Source of the DNA: Zingiber officinale
Lineage: Eukaryota > Streptophyta > Magnoliopsida > Zingiberales > Zingiberaceae
Direction of reading: 5' to 3'
Assembly: GCF_018446385.1 (NCBI RefSeq)
Contig: NC_056001.1
Coordinates: 8,513,600-8,577,599 of the forward strand
Length of the DNA: 64,000 bases
Below, in pieces: positions 43,963 through 55,663 of this stretch. Made by a program: the position numbers and the translations under genes. The notes beneath the pieces were generated by a model. The model was not told the origin of the DNA and did not search any database. It worked only from the letters and a program-made list of their open reading frames with translations. Within the stretch, counting starts at the first letter, position 1; every line of letters starts with the position of its first letter.

Positions 43963-44142
43963 ACAGTAGAGATTCTCTGGTAAGTAAATTACGGATTAGG
44001 GGATGGTCCATTGATGTGGATCCTTGATTTAGATGAATCCCACCTATTTAAAGATGGGGTCTATTTAAATCAAGGGTCTTTATATAATGGACCATCCTCT
44101 GGTCCGTAATTTACGGACCAGAGGATCTGTTCTCTATTCTGT
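43963..44142. mobile_element. Foldback MITE-like element (about 180 bp)
   Basis: The two halves are inverted copies: AAATTACGGA, GGATGGTCCATT and CCTTGATTTA on the left return as GGACCATCC, TCCGTAATTTACGGACC and AAATCAAGGG on the right. The stem is about 80 bp with a short loop near 44050. No ORF. Exact ends and TSD are uncertain. It lies about 640 bp before the gulonolactone oxidase gene. Confidence 0.65.
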
Positions 44143-44784
44143 ATGTTTATATGTTTCGATGTATGTTAAGGGGAGGATAACAAATTAAATAAGGTTAGAT
44201 AACTCAAGAAACATCATAACACAAAAATAAAACAATGTTTAAGGGAATAATTTTTTTTTTGAAGTCCAAACAAATTTTAAAATAAAAATTAAGATTGGAC
44301 GTTGGGAGCAATATTATTCAAATTTAATCTTTATTTTTGATATACATATTTTTCTCCTACGATTATGATAAATTAGATTTGTTTCTTTGCATCGTACACA
44401 TCGTCTAAGCATAAAACTTAGAAGATCGTGAACGCACATGCCACGTTATGCCCTCATTGGAGTTATAGCTCGACATCCGCTGACATTTATATTGGCGGAT
44501 TCCCAGCTAAGAGGATAACTTATAATAGTATAGAAAAAAAAATCTATAATAATCTATAATAACTTCAGTCTCCGTACATCTGTTAAATTAGAAAGCGCAA
44601 GTGATTCGGCGGACGAGAATTCAATCGCGGGAAGTATAACTGTGATGTGCCACAGGGGCAGGAGAGTTGGGACCGGTGGAATTTATTTGAGCAGGTGAGA
44701 GATTTTAATTGATTTAAATGACATTTTGGGACTCCGAAGATCGCGACAATTGGGAACAATCCATCAGTCATAGTGGCCGCCAAA
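44143..44784. other. 5' flank of the gulonolactone oxidase gene
   Basis: AT-rich with ACTTATAATAGTATAG and similar TATA-like stretches near 44520, about 260 bp before the start codon. No certain promoter element was assigned. Confidence 0.4.
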
Positions 44785-46813
44785 ATGGCAGCCGCAATCC
44801 GGAATTCCATGTTGCTTGTCGTCGTCATCAGCGGATGGAGCGCGCTCTTCGCCTCCGCAAAGCCGCCGGCGCCGCCTGTTTGCTGCGATGACACTGGTTG
44901 CGTCCTCTCCAACGCCTACGGCGCCTGGGTCGACCGGCAGCTGTGCCGCACTGGTCAGGTTGTCTTCCCGACAACGGAGGAAGAGCTGCGCGTCGCCGTG
45001 TCTGATGCTCGTCGGGAGAGGTTCAAGGCCAAGGCGGCGAGCGGCTTCTCCCACACCATCCCCAAGCTCGCTTGCCCGCCGCCGGAGAACTCCGTCGTCA
45101 TCAGCACCGCCAAGTACAACTCGAGGATCGAGGTAGGCGCGTCGCGCGATTTGATTGATTGTGTTTCCCCGAATCGGATTCGATTGCTTTTGCATTAGGT
45201 GGATGTGGCGAACCGGAGGGTGACGGCGGACGCCGGAGTGGGGCTGCGGGATCTGATCGATAAAGTGGAGGCCGCGGGCCTGAGCCTGGTGGCGGCGCCG
45301 TATTGGGAGGGTGTGAGCATCGGCGGGCTCATCAGCACGGGATCGCACGGAAGCTCGTGGTGGGGCAGGGGAGGCGCCGTGCACGACCACGTCGAGAGCC
45401 TGAGCCTGGTGGTTCCGGCGCCGGCGACGGAAGGGCATGCCAAGGTCGTCACCCTGCGACGTGGGGATCCCCTGTTCAATGCAGCAAGCGTTTCCCTTGG
45501 GCTTCTCGGAATCATATCTCAGGTCACTCGATTCGATTCGATTCGATTAGCTTGTGATTACTTGGAATGATCGCAGATTCGCGGTGGATTGTCATCGAAA
45601 TACCAATCTTCTTACTGCTAAGCAATTCTTCTCCCCACCAGGTGACACTGTCGCTGGAGCCCAGCTTCAAGAGGAGAATCACCTACGCATTCCGGGACGA
45701 TTCCACTTTCCAAGACCGGTTCATGGATCACGCCCGGAAGCACGAGTTCGCTGACATCACTTGGTTTCCGTCGCAGCACCAGGCGGCGTTCAGGTTCGAC
45801 GACCGTGTACCACTCAACACCTCCGGCGACGGTTTCAACGACTTCATCGGCTTCCAATCGAATCTCATGGCCATTTCGATGGCAGTTCGAGCGCTTGGTA
45901 ATTGATTAAGGCCGCTCTAATCCGCATTCAATTTGTCAGCGACCAATCGAATCTTTTAGCATCGGATTGTCCTGTAGCAATGCAATTAATGCTTCTTGTG
46001 TGCGCAGAGAAGGCTTTCGATGAATCAAGAAACGTCAAAGGTAAGTGCGCCACCGCTTCCACGGAGCTAGCGTACAAGAAGTCGATCGCCAACGGCCTCA
46101 GGAGCAACAGCCTGCTCTTCACCGGCTACCCTGTCGTCGGCCGCCAAGGCCGGATGCAGACCTCCGGCTCCTGCCAACACTCGTCGGCATCAGACCCCTT
46201 CAGTTCCTGCGCGTGGGACCCCAGAATCCAAGGCCTCTTCTTCTACGAGACCACCGCCTTCTTCTCCCCCCAAAGCTTCAAATCCTTCATCCTCGACGTC
46301 AAGCGGCTCCGCGACATGAACCCCGACAACTTCTGCGGCGTCGACAACTACAACGGCTTCATGATCCGCTTCGTGAAGCGGTCGGAGTCCCTGCTGGGGC
46401 AGCCGGAGGACTCGGTCGTGGTGGACTTCAACTACTACAGAGCGAGCGACCCCTCGACGCCGAGGCTGAACCAGGATGTGTGGGAGGAGGTGGAGCAGAT
46501 GGCGTTCGTCAAGTTCGGCGCCAGGCCGCACTGGGCCAAGAACAGGAACGTTGCTTTCGTTGGCGTCCAGGGGAAGTACCCTGGCTTTGAGGAATTTCTC
46601 TCGGCCATGAAGGAACTGGACCCCGAGGGCATGTTTCAGAGTCCATGGTCCGATGAGGTGATCTATGGCAAGGAAACAGTGAAGGGCGATGGCTGTGCAT
46701 TGGAAGGGCTGTGCATTTGTTCAGAGGACAGGCACTGTAATCCAAGTAAAGGGTCCTTGTGTCAACATGGTCTAATATACAAGGAAGCAAGGGTGTGTAG
46801 GTCCATCGACTGA
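44785..46813 (+). CDS. L-gulonolactone oxidase (plant GulLO family)
   Basis: This is a flavoprotein of the vanillyl-alcohol-oxidase fold that oxidises L-gulono-1,4-lactone in an alternative ascorbate route; plant members are typically secreted or in the endomembrane system. Exons are 44785-45132, 45199-45522, 45642-45897 and 46008-46813, all GT-AG, giving 577 residues, the usual family size. A signal peptide is visible (MLLVVVISGWSALFASA), then a Cys-rich start, the FAD-binding domain (FPTTEEELRVAVSDA, GFSHTIPKL, GVGLRDLIDKVEAAGLSL, GVSIGGLISTGSHGSSWW). The C-terminal oxidase domain carries the HWAKNRN motif and a Cys-rich tail (ALEGLCICSEDRHC). An in-frame ATG at 44773 would add four residues. 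The reading frame is intact. Confidence 0.93.
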
Positions 46814-47160
46814 GTGTTGGCATTTTATTTACTGTTGTTGTATGAAGTCAATAATATCAGACTAAAATATATCGACTTAGGCAAGTTCTTGAAATGATTA
46901 GTTGGAATTTTACAGCATTCCATCGAAATCTCTGCTTTTGAAAGTCCCCATTATAAAAGACATAATTAGCATGAAGGGCCCTTCGTTAATCGTTCATAAA
47001 TGAACGACTCAGGTTAATCAGCTAAATCCAATGGCTATAATTCCATTTTATCTAATCACGGGAGAAATATTTTGACAACACTTAAACAAATATTTAAAAA
47101 ATATAATAATAAAACTTATGATAAATTTAAAGAAAATAAATTCTGAAGGGCGCAACTGCC

Positions 47161-47168
47161 AACCCTAA
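47161..47168 (+). promoter_or_regulatory. Telo-box (AACCCTAA) upstream of eL27
   Basis: AACCCTAA about 110 bp before the eL27 start codon matches the telo-box common in promoters of plant ribosomal protein genes. Confidence 0.6.
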
Positions 47169-47271
47169 TCGTAGCCTTTAAAAATCTGTGCCTTGCTGAT
47201 TTTTTGCTGGGATAGCGCCGCTTTTGGAAGAGTTCGTTTGGAGCATCGTCATCGGCGAGGCGGAGAAAAAA

Positions 47272-47679
47272 ATGGTGAAGTTTCTGAAGCCGAACAAGGC
47301 GGTCATCATCTTGCAGGGGCGCTTCGCTGGGCGGAAGGCGGTGATCGTGCGGGCGTTCGACGATGGCACGCGGGAGCGTCCCTACGGCCATTGCCTGGTG
47401 GCCGGCATCGCCAAGTACCCGAAGAAGGTCATTCGTAAGGATTCGGTGAAGAAGACGGCCAAGAAGTCGCGCGTGAAGCCGTTCCTGAAGCTGGTGAACT
47501 ATAACCATATCATGCCCACCCGTTACACCCTCGACGTCGATCTCAAGGACGTCGTCACCCTCGACGCGCTCCAATCCCGCGATAAGAAGGTCACTGCTTC
47601 AAAGGACACCAAAGCTCGCTTCGAGGAGCGCTTCAAGACCGGCAAGAACAGGTGGTTCTTCACCAAACTCAGATTTTAA
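47272..47679 (+). CDS. RPL27: 60S ribosomal protein eL27
   Basis: A 135-residue intronless gene. [20 protein letters not shown] starts the KOW-type N-terminal domain and the protein ends [16 protein letters not shown], the family C terminus. Length equals that of plant eL27 proteins. The ATG at 47272 is chosen over an in-frame ATG at 47224 because homology begins there. The product is a component of the large cytosolic ribosomal subunit. It follows gulonolactone oxidase in the same direction after a 460-bp spacer. Intact. Confidence 0.97.
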   Translation: MVKFLKPNKAVIILQGRFAGRKAVIVRAFDDGTRERPYGHCLVAGIAKYPKKVIRKDSVKKTAKKSRVKPFLKLVNYNHIMPTRYTLDVDLKDVVTLDALQSRDKKVTASKDTKARFEERFKTGKNRWFFTKLRF

Positions 47680-47978
47680 TAAAAAAAAACCTTACATCTC
47701 TATGTATCAATTTCGGATTCTGCCGAGTTTTGCCCATTGGGATTAGTATTTCTTAGGGCTGGATGGATCAATTTGCTTCAAGTGAGGATTCAATTTGCGT
47801 CATTCGTCGATAAGAACGATATCTTAATTTGGCTTACCACTTGGACTAATTTGCGTGATTCGTCAATATAACCTTTTTTCCTGCGTGCCAAGCCCAAATG
47901 TTTATTTATCATCATGATAGACAGGGTCACATGTGCAGAAAACATGCAAATTGCGAGACGAGTACGATCGGTGGGTAC

Positions 47979-49345
47979 TTAGATTAAAAGGTTTAACCAG
48001 TAGTCACCACAAGAGCACTTGCCATCCTTGAAATGGTGAAATCGTTTATCATCCCTGACGATGATCTCTTCCAACAGTTCTGGACATGATCTTGATTGCA
48101 TTATGACAGTCGCCACATATTCTGAGTTCTTGATGATTCGCCGTGGAGCTCTTGCAGATGTGCTTATCATCCCATATGCGATTGCCAACCTCTCACTGTG
48201 ATAGAATAATGCCTTTTCCTTGGTTTCCTGATCAATATCATGGAGCACATATCGAGTATCAGGCACAAAGACTTGTTCTTTCACCACCTTTTCAATCTTT
48301 GGCGGCAACTGGTATTCTGCAAGCTTGTTTCTCCCTTCCAGCATGTTCAAGCCATATCTTCTCTTGGCTGGAGGAGTTTGAATCTTGGATGCAACAGTCG
48401 TACTAGGATCCGTGGAAACCATGAGCTCCCCAATTCGATCCTCGAGATCTACATCACCCTGAGCCCGAGCCAAATTCATCATCACTTCCCACACCGAAAC
48501 TGGTGGTTAAAATGAAAACTTCTCTACAAACTCAAGTGCCTGATTAAGGCGGCCTGACTTCCCAAGAACTTCAATTAAACCAATATAATGCTCAATCCGT
48601 GGAGCCCGTACTCCTTGCTCGTGGATTCAAAATGAATGAATCCCTCTCCGATTGCCTCAGCCCTGGCACAAACAGCCAAGACAGAAACGAAGGGCCTTTC
48701 ATTGGGTAAAATTTTGATCTTCCTCATCTGTTTATATATCTGTGTTGAGATTCAATCAAAGTCTCATATTAAAAAAATTTAGAAAAGATTATAAGGTTAA
48801 AAGGATGTAAGATATCTCTATTGACATGAGACATTTTGGGAAGAGCCCAAGAGTAAAGTTATGCGAGTCTAAGTCTAAAGTGAACAATATCATGTCATTA
48901 TGGAAATATGTGGACATCCTTTGGACAAAACAATTTATAATCCTTCATCACCTATGTTGTTTGCAACATACCCATCAATCATCAGGCGCCAAGAGTCTAT
49001 AGTTCTCTCAGACATTCTATCGAACACACGACGAGTCGGCGAGCATCGACCATGCTGTCACACGTTGAGAGTGTCTCCAGTAGCTTGTTATTGATTTGTA
49101 GGTCAGCATGGAAGGGCGAGTGGAAAAAGGACTAATAAATCTTCTTCAATTCCTTGAGCTTACCCTTCCGGGCGAGGGCAAGAAGTGCAACAGGGTCCGA
49201 AGGAGGCGTCACCACTGGATGTGGACTATGACTAGTACCGGGGGAGGCGAGCAATTGTTGGATGACTCATGGCAGTGGAGGGTGTTGGTGTTGGTTTTAC
49301 TGCGGTCAGTGGTCCTGCGGGAAGGCGCGGGGATCTATAAAATGG
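47979..49345 (-). pseudogene. PPR protein of the DYW class (C-terminal half), decayed
   Basis: DYW-type PPR proteins act in organelle C-to-U RNA editing; the DYW domain is a cytidine-deaminase fold. On the minus strand, pieces in order are ALLALARKGKLKEL (about 49160), SERTIDSW and MIDGYVANNIGD (about 48990), QMRKIKILPNERPFVSVLAV (about 48690), LIEVLGKSGRLNQALEFVEK, WEVMMNLARAQGDVDLEDRI, then VPDTRYVLHDIDQE, the HSE motif in YHSERLAIAYG, and RFHHFKDGKCSCGDYW. The frame breaks before 48494. The CGDCH zinc motif (48103-48117) is present but out of frame between two compensating indels, and the stop after DYW is lost. A small LTR splits it at 48737-48933. No upstream PPR array is visible. Confidence 0.85.
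48737..48933. mobile_element. TRIM-like solo LTR (about 190 bp) inside the PPR pseudogene
   Basis: TGTTGAGATTC to GGACAAAACA, with AAGAGCCCAAGAG and AAAGTGAACAATATC, resembles the LTR of the TRIM at 52978. TTTATA stands on both sides (48731-48736 and 48934-48939). Removing the insert and one copy restores the phrase DEGLYKQMRK in the PPR sense, which supports a clean insertion. Confidence 0.7.
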
Positions 49346-49429
49346 GGTGGTGGCGATTGGGAAAGAGTTTCCAAATAGGGGTTTTATTCCTGACAATAAT
49401 AATAGCCTAGCTTTATCTTAGATAGGATC
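49346..49429. other. Junction between PPR pseudogene and LINE
   Basis: No feature recognised. Confidence 0.4.
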
Positions 49430-50755
49430 GATTATGTGGATCATTTTAATCATTAAACTATATCTCCTATTATATTATTATTTATACTTAATAAATTTTT
49501 TTTGCTCATTCGATATGTGTGTGTTATATTTTACGTCATCTAACTGGAACATTTATTGGTCATTTAAGTATATACTTGTACTATCTTGTACGTGTTTCTC
49601 AAAAATTTTCTTCAATAGATACAACTCTGATTTTCTCTCTAATATTTTCATTTTTTATTCTGTCTATTTTTGTGTGTCCACACATCTATTTTAACATCAT
49701 CTTTGTAACTCTTATCTTTTGCGTATATGTTCGAGTCATAACCCGACATTCAACTTCATATAACATAGCAGGTCTAATTGTGATTTTGTAGAATTTTTCT
49801 TTAAGTTTTAGAGGTATTTTACGGCAACGTAAAACATTTAACGTTTTTCTCCATTTCAACTATCCTACTTGTATTCTCTATAAAACATCTCTTTCAATCC
49901 CTCCATCATTTTACAAAAATAATCCTAAATATCTAAAACTCTCAGTTCCGGATAACTCTTCGTCTCTTATTTTAACAATTGTCTTATTATGTCTAATATT
50001 GTTAACTTAAATTCGATATATTCTATCTTTATTTTATTAAGCCTAAAATCTTTCCATTCTAGTATTTTCCATCAATATTTTAGTTTAGCATTTATTCTTT
50101 CACGTGTTTCATTTATCAAAATAATATTATCTACAAACAACATGCATCACGGTATCGTATCTTGAATGTGTGTAGTAAGTTCGTCTATAATTAGTATAAA
50201 AAGATAGGGACTTAGAGTTGATTCTTGATATAATCTTATTTTTATTGGAAATATTTCAGTTACCTCGTTTGAAGTCTTTACTCTAGTCGTTACATCCTCG
50301 TACATATTATTAATTAGTTCAATATAAGTTGCATTAATATCTCTCTTTTCTAGAATTCTCCATATAATTTTTCTTTTAACTTTATCATAAACTTGTTATA
50401 AGTCAATAAATACTATGTGTAGATTTTATTTTTATTCCCTATAATTTTTAATTAATTGTCTAAGGAAATGTATAGCTTCTATTATCGACCTTTCAGGAAT
50501 GAACCTAAATTGATTTTTGGTCACCGTTGTCTCCTTTTTTAATTTTTTTTCTATTATTTTTTTTTCCAAGTTTCGTAGTATGACTCATTAGTTTAATATC
50601 CCTATAATTTGTATAATTTTGTACGTCTCCCTTGTTCTTATATAAGCGAACTAGAGTACTTATCTTCCATTGATCAAATATTTTTTTCGTTGTCAATACC
50701 ATGTTAAATATTTTTGTAAGTTATTCAATACCTTATTTTCCTAGGTACTTTCATA

Positions 50756-51282
50756 TAGAGTTGTTAGACGGGCGGACCCGTGGCAGAGTGGGTCAGCCCA
50801 TGGTAGGCCAACCATTTGGCGGGGCGGGGCTGGTCGACCTGTCATCTTGGAGGGTTAGGAAATCTCTAATCCAACACAATCGAAGGCGGGTTGTGGGTTA
50901 GGCGGGCCAACCCTCGGGCTAATATTTTTTTTTTTTAAAAAAAAATCATATCTTCAACGTTTTAGTTCGGAAATGTTTTATCAATTAAATATATCCAAAA
51001 ATAGATATTTTAAATGTAAATGGATACAAACGAGTACACATATTTGATGAAAAATATTATTTTTATTTCAAAATTATAATAAAGAAAAATAATAAATTGA
51101 CATAAAACTTAGTTTACATGTGATTCTTAACCTGTGGGTCAACTCAAGTTCATTGCAGGCCGACCCCCGCAGGCCACGGTTCGGCTCGAGCGGGCTTGGG
51201 TTGATAAAATTCCAACCTAGTCCATTTGAATTATTTGATGGGCGGGTTAACCCGACGGGCTCAACCTAAATTGATAACTCTA
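50756..51282. mobile_element. Small TIR element (527 bp) in the LINE, probably non-autonomous hAT
   Basis: Ends are TAGAGTTGTTA and, inverted, TAGAGTTATCA (9 of 11). Flanking octamers CTTTCATA and CTAACATA agree at 6 of 8 positions. The interior has C/G-rich ends (GACGGGCGGACCCG, GGGCGGGTTAACCCG) around an AT-rich middle and no transposase. Confidence 0.6.
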
Positions 51283-52024
51283 CTAACATACCTTTATCGG
51301 AATATCATTTAGTCCAACAACTTTTCCCTTATGCATCCCATTTAAAGGTTGTTTATTTATGAAATTTGAATTCTATGATAAAAATTTAAATTTCTATACT
51401 TATTTGATCTATTTAAATTACATAAGTTAAGTTGATTACCTAAACTTTTATTAAAAAGTTGATAAAATATCTCTTCCACTGCTCTTTTATTTTTTCATTG
51501 TTTACTAGTACTCTATTACATTTATCTTTAATACACTTTATTTGGGTAAGATCTTTTGTCTTCCTTTCTTTCACTTTAGTTATTATATAAATATCTCTTT
51601 TTCCTTCTTTTGTATCATATAATCATTCAAAAATTTTATTTTTTTTCTTCATCCATTATTTTTTTAATTTTTTTCTTGACTATTGTATGTTATTTTAAGT
51701 TTTTTTCGTTTTTATAAATATATAATTCCTTATAAGTTATTTGTTTTCCTTTCATTTTCTCTTGTACTTTCTCATTCTACCATAAAGATTTTTTACTTAG
51801 TGGTGTATGTTCTTTTGACTCACTAAGTACACTTTTAGTTACTATTTTCAACTTTGATATTATTTTATCTCATATCGTATTAGAATCATCATATATTTCA
51901 ATTAATTTTTGTACTCCTACATTCTCCTTAAATATATTTTGTTTTTCATTCTTTAACTTTTACCACTTAATTCTAGAAGTCATATATATTTTTTTGTTTG
52001 AGACGTATATTTAATACTACTAAC

Positions 52025-52966
52025 CATGGCCGTCTCAAGATTCCTTGAGGCCCTAGGTAAAAAAAAATTTAAAAACAAAATATTTTTAATATTCTTTAAC
52101 ATTTTTCATTTAGATTTGGGTCTGAAAATAATAATTTAAAAAAAAATTTAAAATTAGTTATTAAAAAGAATTAAATATTATTTTTTAAAAAAGCTAATTT
52201 TTATATAAAATTTAGTTTTCTGACATATATTTTGATAATAATTTTATTTTTTATTAATAAAATTATTAAATTATTTAATCTTTTTAGTTAGAATGTCAAA
52301 TAGACTTTATTAATTTTAATTTTAAAAAATTTATTTTTGCTAATACATTTTACTTTGTATTTTATGATAAAAAAATCTCTAATTCATATTATTATCGAGA
52401 AACAAAAAGAAAGAGCGAGGAAGAAATATTATCGGCAAAGGAAGAGAAGGACATTCTCTGCGAGTATCATGGGTGATGAAAAAAGAAAAGGGCACAATGC
52501 ACTGATGAGAGAATATTATGATTTTTAAGAAATATTGAGGAGAAAAGAATTCATTATGTTTTATAAGAATAGTATTACTAATTACAAAATAAAATGGAAT
52601 TGGAGTAATAATAAAAAAAGAAAGAAATATGTCAATTTAAAAATGAATTATATTTAAGGTAGAATAAAATCTCAAATAAAATTATGGTAGATAATTAATA
52701 AGGTAGAATAAAATCTCATATAAAATTATGGTAGACAATTAATGTGGAAATAAAGATAAGTACAAGGTATAAATAGGAAGTGGAATCGATAATGAATTAA
52801 TTTACAAGGTGTCATTAATGAATTAGCAAGACATTTATAATTAATTAATATTAATGATGCTAATTATTTAATTTTTTCAATATCTTTAATTAATTAATCA
52901 ATGGGTCCCAATTTTATTGGGGCCCTAGGCATAGGGCTTAATAGCCTATGCCTTGAGGCGGGCCTG
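52025..52966. mobile_element. hAT-like non-autonomous transposon (942 bp)
   Basis: Perfect 8-bp target duplication CTACTAAC (52017-52024 and 52967-52974). Terminal inverted repeats are CATGGCCGTCTCAAG and CAGGCCCGCCTCAAG (12 of 15). The interior is AT-rich. A short frame at 52337-52528 has no recognisable transposase motif. Confidence 0.85.
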
Positions 52967-52977
52967 CTACTAACCTA

Positions 52978-53624
52978 TATTGGATTGCAAGATTACAAAT
53001 AAAGTTCCATATTGAAAACACATAGGAAAGATTATAAGTTTATAAGGGAAAGATATCTTCATTGGTACAAGGCCTTTTGGATAGAGCCCAAAAACAAAAC
53101 GCTGAGAGCTTAGGCCCAAAGTGGGCAATATCATGCCATTGTAGAGATATCTAAATTCCTTTTGGTCCTAACAATTGGTATTAAAGCAAGGTCACTCTTC
53201 GCCGAATTAACTACCGGAAGAAGCACGAGCCAGAGTCATGATCCAAGATTGAACTATGTGGATAAAACGTTGAACAAAGTAGGGGAGGCCCTAAGCAGGT
53301 TAGTGATCTGATGCTTGAGGGGAGGCTTTGAGCAAGTCAAGAGTGACCCGATCCTTGAGGGGAGACCCTGAGCATGTCAAGTGTAACCTGATACTTGAAG
53401 AGAGACCCTGTAATCCTTTGTTTGAGGGGATTATTAGGTTGCAAGGTTGCAAACAAAATCCTATATTGAAAAGACATGAGAAAGATCATGAGTTTATAAA
53501 GGAAAGATATCTTCATTGGTATAACCGTATAAGACCTTTTGAGTGGAGCCCAAAAATAAAATCATGAGGGCTTAGGCCCAAAGTGGACAATATGGAGATA
53601 TCTAAATTCCTTTTGATCCTAACA
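52978..53624 (+). mobile_element. TRIM, miniature LTR element (647 bp)
   Basis: LTRs 52978-53173 (196 bp) and 53432-53624 (193 bp) are clearly similar (GCAAGATTAC or GCAAGGTTGC, AAAGATATCTTCATTGGTA, TTCCTTTTGGTCCTAACA). ATTGGTATTAAAGC follows the first LTR as a primer site and TTTGAGGGGAT precedes the second as a polypurine tract. The 258-bp interior has no ORF but repeats CTTGAGGGGAGACCCTGAGC-type units. No clear TSD (ACCTA against AGGTA). Confidence 0.8.
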
Positions 53625-54240
53625 AGGTAGTTAAGCTTTCTTTATGGATGACTTTACAATTTTTATAAATTTTTTTATTATTCTTTCTGATCATAAAAAG
53701 ATTAATTTGCTATTTATTATTTTCACTTTTGAATGTGACTAAGTAAAAACGTATTAGCTAATATAATGTCATATGCTATTGCAAAATCTAATATAGTTTT
53801 TCATTCTTTATTTCTCATTCCAAACCTATAATCTCACGTACCCTCTCGTATTCCTCATTTTGTACTTCGACATGTCCATGTAGATCATCTCATATTAAAA
53901 TTATTTCATTTGACCGAATGTTTTGTAATATTTCATCTAAGTCATTCCAAAATTTTGACGATGCATATACGTTAATTATGTTTATTATTTCTTTCGCAAT
54001 TATTATCTTAAGGACTATAATTCTATCTCCTTTTTTAACTAATTGTACAACTTTATTTTTTAACGAACTATCTAAAATAGTACTAACTCTATTTTTTGTT
54101 TTACTCTTTCTTATGTATCATTATTTAAAATCCGAGTTCTCTACCGGTTTTATCTTCTCGCCTATCTATTTTATCTCTTATATACGCAAAATACTAATTA
54201 TTCTCTTAATCATCGTATTTACTATCTCCATTAAATGAGG

Positions 54241-55663
54241 ATTCTTATATTCCATATTGCTAATATTATAATTACATTTGATTCTCAAATAATTTACAAT
54301 TACATTTAATTCCCTAAAATTTTGAAGATCATTTATCTTTAGTAAAATATGATTTTATTTTCTAAAATATTCATTAGACTTTTACTAACACATTTACACA
54401 ACACTATACATTGACATACTTACTAATACTATTTTAAACATTTTTCACTTGCTTATTTTATCTATTTTATAATTTTCTGCCATGTACAAAGTTAGTTATT
54501 AACTTTGATTTTCCTATGTAATTCACTAATGACATTTCGAGCAGATCAAACTAGTAGATATGGTCAATTGATTGTACTAATTAAATAGATCCAGCAAACC
54601 GAATAATTTTAAATAATTGAGGAATATATTGAACTAGATTTTTTTTTTAAAAAAGATCAAATTAATTGAGACTTTGGGTATATATAAATAAACCAAATGA
54701 ATTTAGCAAATCAAGATCATCTCTCTCTTTCCTTATGGAAAAGTTGTCTTTGGTGTCCTCTTTTATTTCTAAGGAAGAGACCTCTCACAAGCCATGGATT
54801 CGGGAGTTAGAGTTAGAGGTGGATTGAGTTTTGGGTTTTGGGTTTGGTGGAATGAATTTTAATACATTAAATAAAAAAATTATATAGATAATAAAATTTC
54901 AAAATAGTGAAGCAAAAAAGGCTTCCTTTCTTCCCATGTCGGGTGTGAAGAGGATGGAAAGAGTTTGTTTCTTTTTGTCTTTTTGTTTTTTGGATAGAAT
55001 GGGGACATCATTTTCTTGTTTTAATAATTAGAGATATTCAGTTCTTAAGATCGGATTGATTTTAAAGATATTCATTTTCTTGAACCCACTTTATTTATAA
55101 GTCCGTCCCATCTTGAGAATAATATCACGTGGGTGGTCAGAGCGTTGAGAACCAATTAAAGAAAGATCTGAAAATATGACTAAATCGACCGTTGAGGACA
55201 AATTAAAGAAAAGATCTCATAATTTGACTGACCTGACCCTTGAGGACCAATTAAAGAATGATCTGATAATTTGACTGAAGGAAAGTGCGAATGTGGTTGC
55301 TAAACACATGGGACGAATTAATAGTGCAACTTTTATATATGAATTTAAAAAGTTTAGTAATTCTTTTATAGATATGTTTAAAATAATGTGTTATATTTGA
55401 CCCGAAATTACAACTGATATATATTAATCAATTATTGTAATTAACATCCTCGATTAACATAGCGATAATGTGGAAAAGGAGAATATTTCGTGGAAAAACT
55501 CCTACTTTTTATTCATTCCTCGATTAACATTCTTTTTATTCGGTTGGAGATAACCTCTAAGTTAAATTTGTAATTTATCTCATTCACATAATCTAGAGAT
55601 GGATTGAGACGCATCATAATCACCTTTAAGGATATCTCCAAAATATTATCTCATTCGTTAACG
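54241..55663. other. Intergenic AT-rich DNA
   Basis: No gene seen. Around 55135-55280 the phrase GAGGACAAATTAAAGAAAAG and the related GAGGACCAATTAAAGAATGA recur two or three times, a short imperfect direct repeat. Confidence 0.5.

Larger units (their letters stand above)
49430..54240 (-). pseudogene. RTE-like LINE, decayed and split by three insertions
   Basis: Reading on the minus strand from 54240, endonuclease pieces come first: VENSDFK, VVQLVKKGDRI.VLKI, INIINVYAS, FWNDLDEILQNIRSNE (53625-54240). After two insertions the reverse transcriptase region follows: IKCIKDKCNRVLVNNEKIKEQW (about 51500), KVVGLNDIPIK (about 51320), WKISTLVRLYKNKGDVQN and NYRDIKLMSHT (50505-50702). Next come EIFPIKI and LSPYLFILIIDELTTHIQD, and CMLFVDN for the FADD box (about 50140). 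The C terminus is ITIRPAMLYEVEC and MCGHT (49690-49790). The order and wording match plant RTE-type LINEs. Stops are many. Segments are 49430-50755, 51283-52024 and 53625-54240. Confidence 0.8.

Noticed and set aside
44764-45438. A 224-codon frame antisense to gulonolactone oxidase exons 1-2
   Set aside because: Low-complexity Arg/His-rich translation opposite a real gene; no domain.
46045-46590. A 181-codon frame on the plus strand rich in Arg and Pro
   Set aside because: Out-of-frame shadow of gulonolactone oxidase exon 4.
49108-49410. A 100-codon plus-strand frame after the PPR pseudogene
   Set aside because: It lies opposite PPR coding fragments and has no similarity of its own.
53918-54238. 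A 106-codon plus-strand frame rich in hydrophobic residues, resembling a membrane protein
   Set aside because: It is the reverse complement of LINE endonuclease sequence; T-rich codons explain the hydrophobicity.
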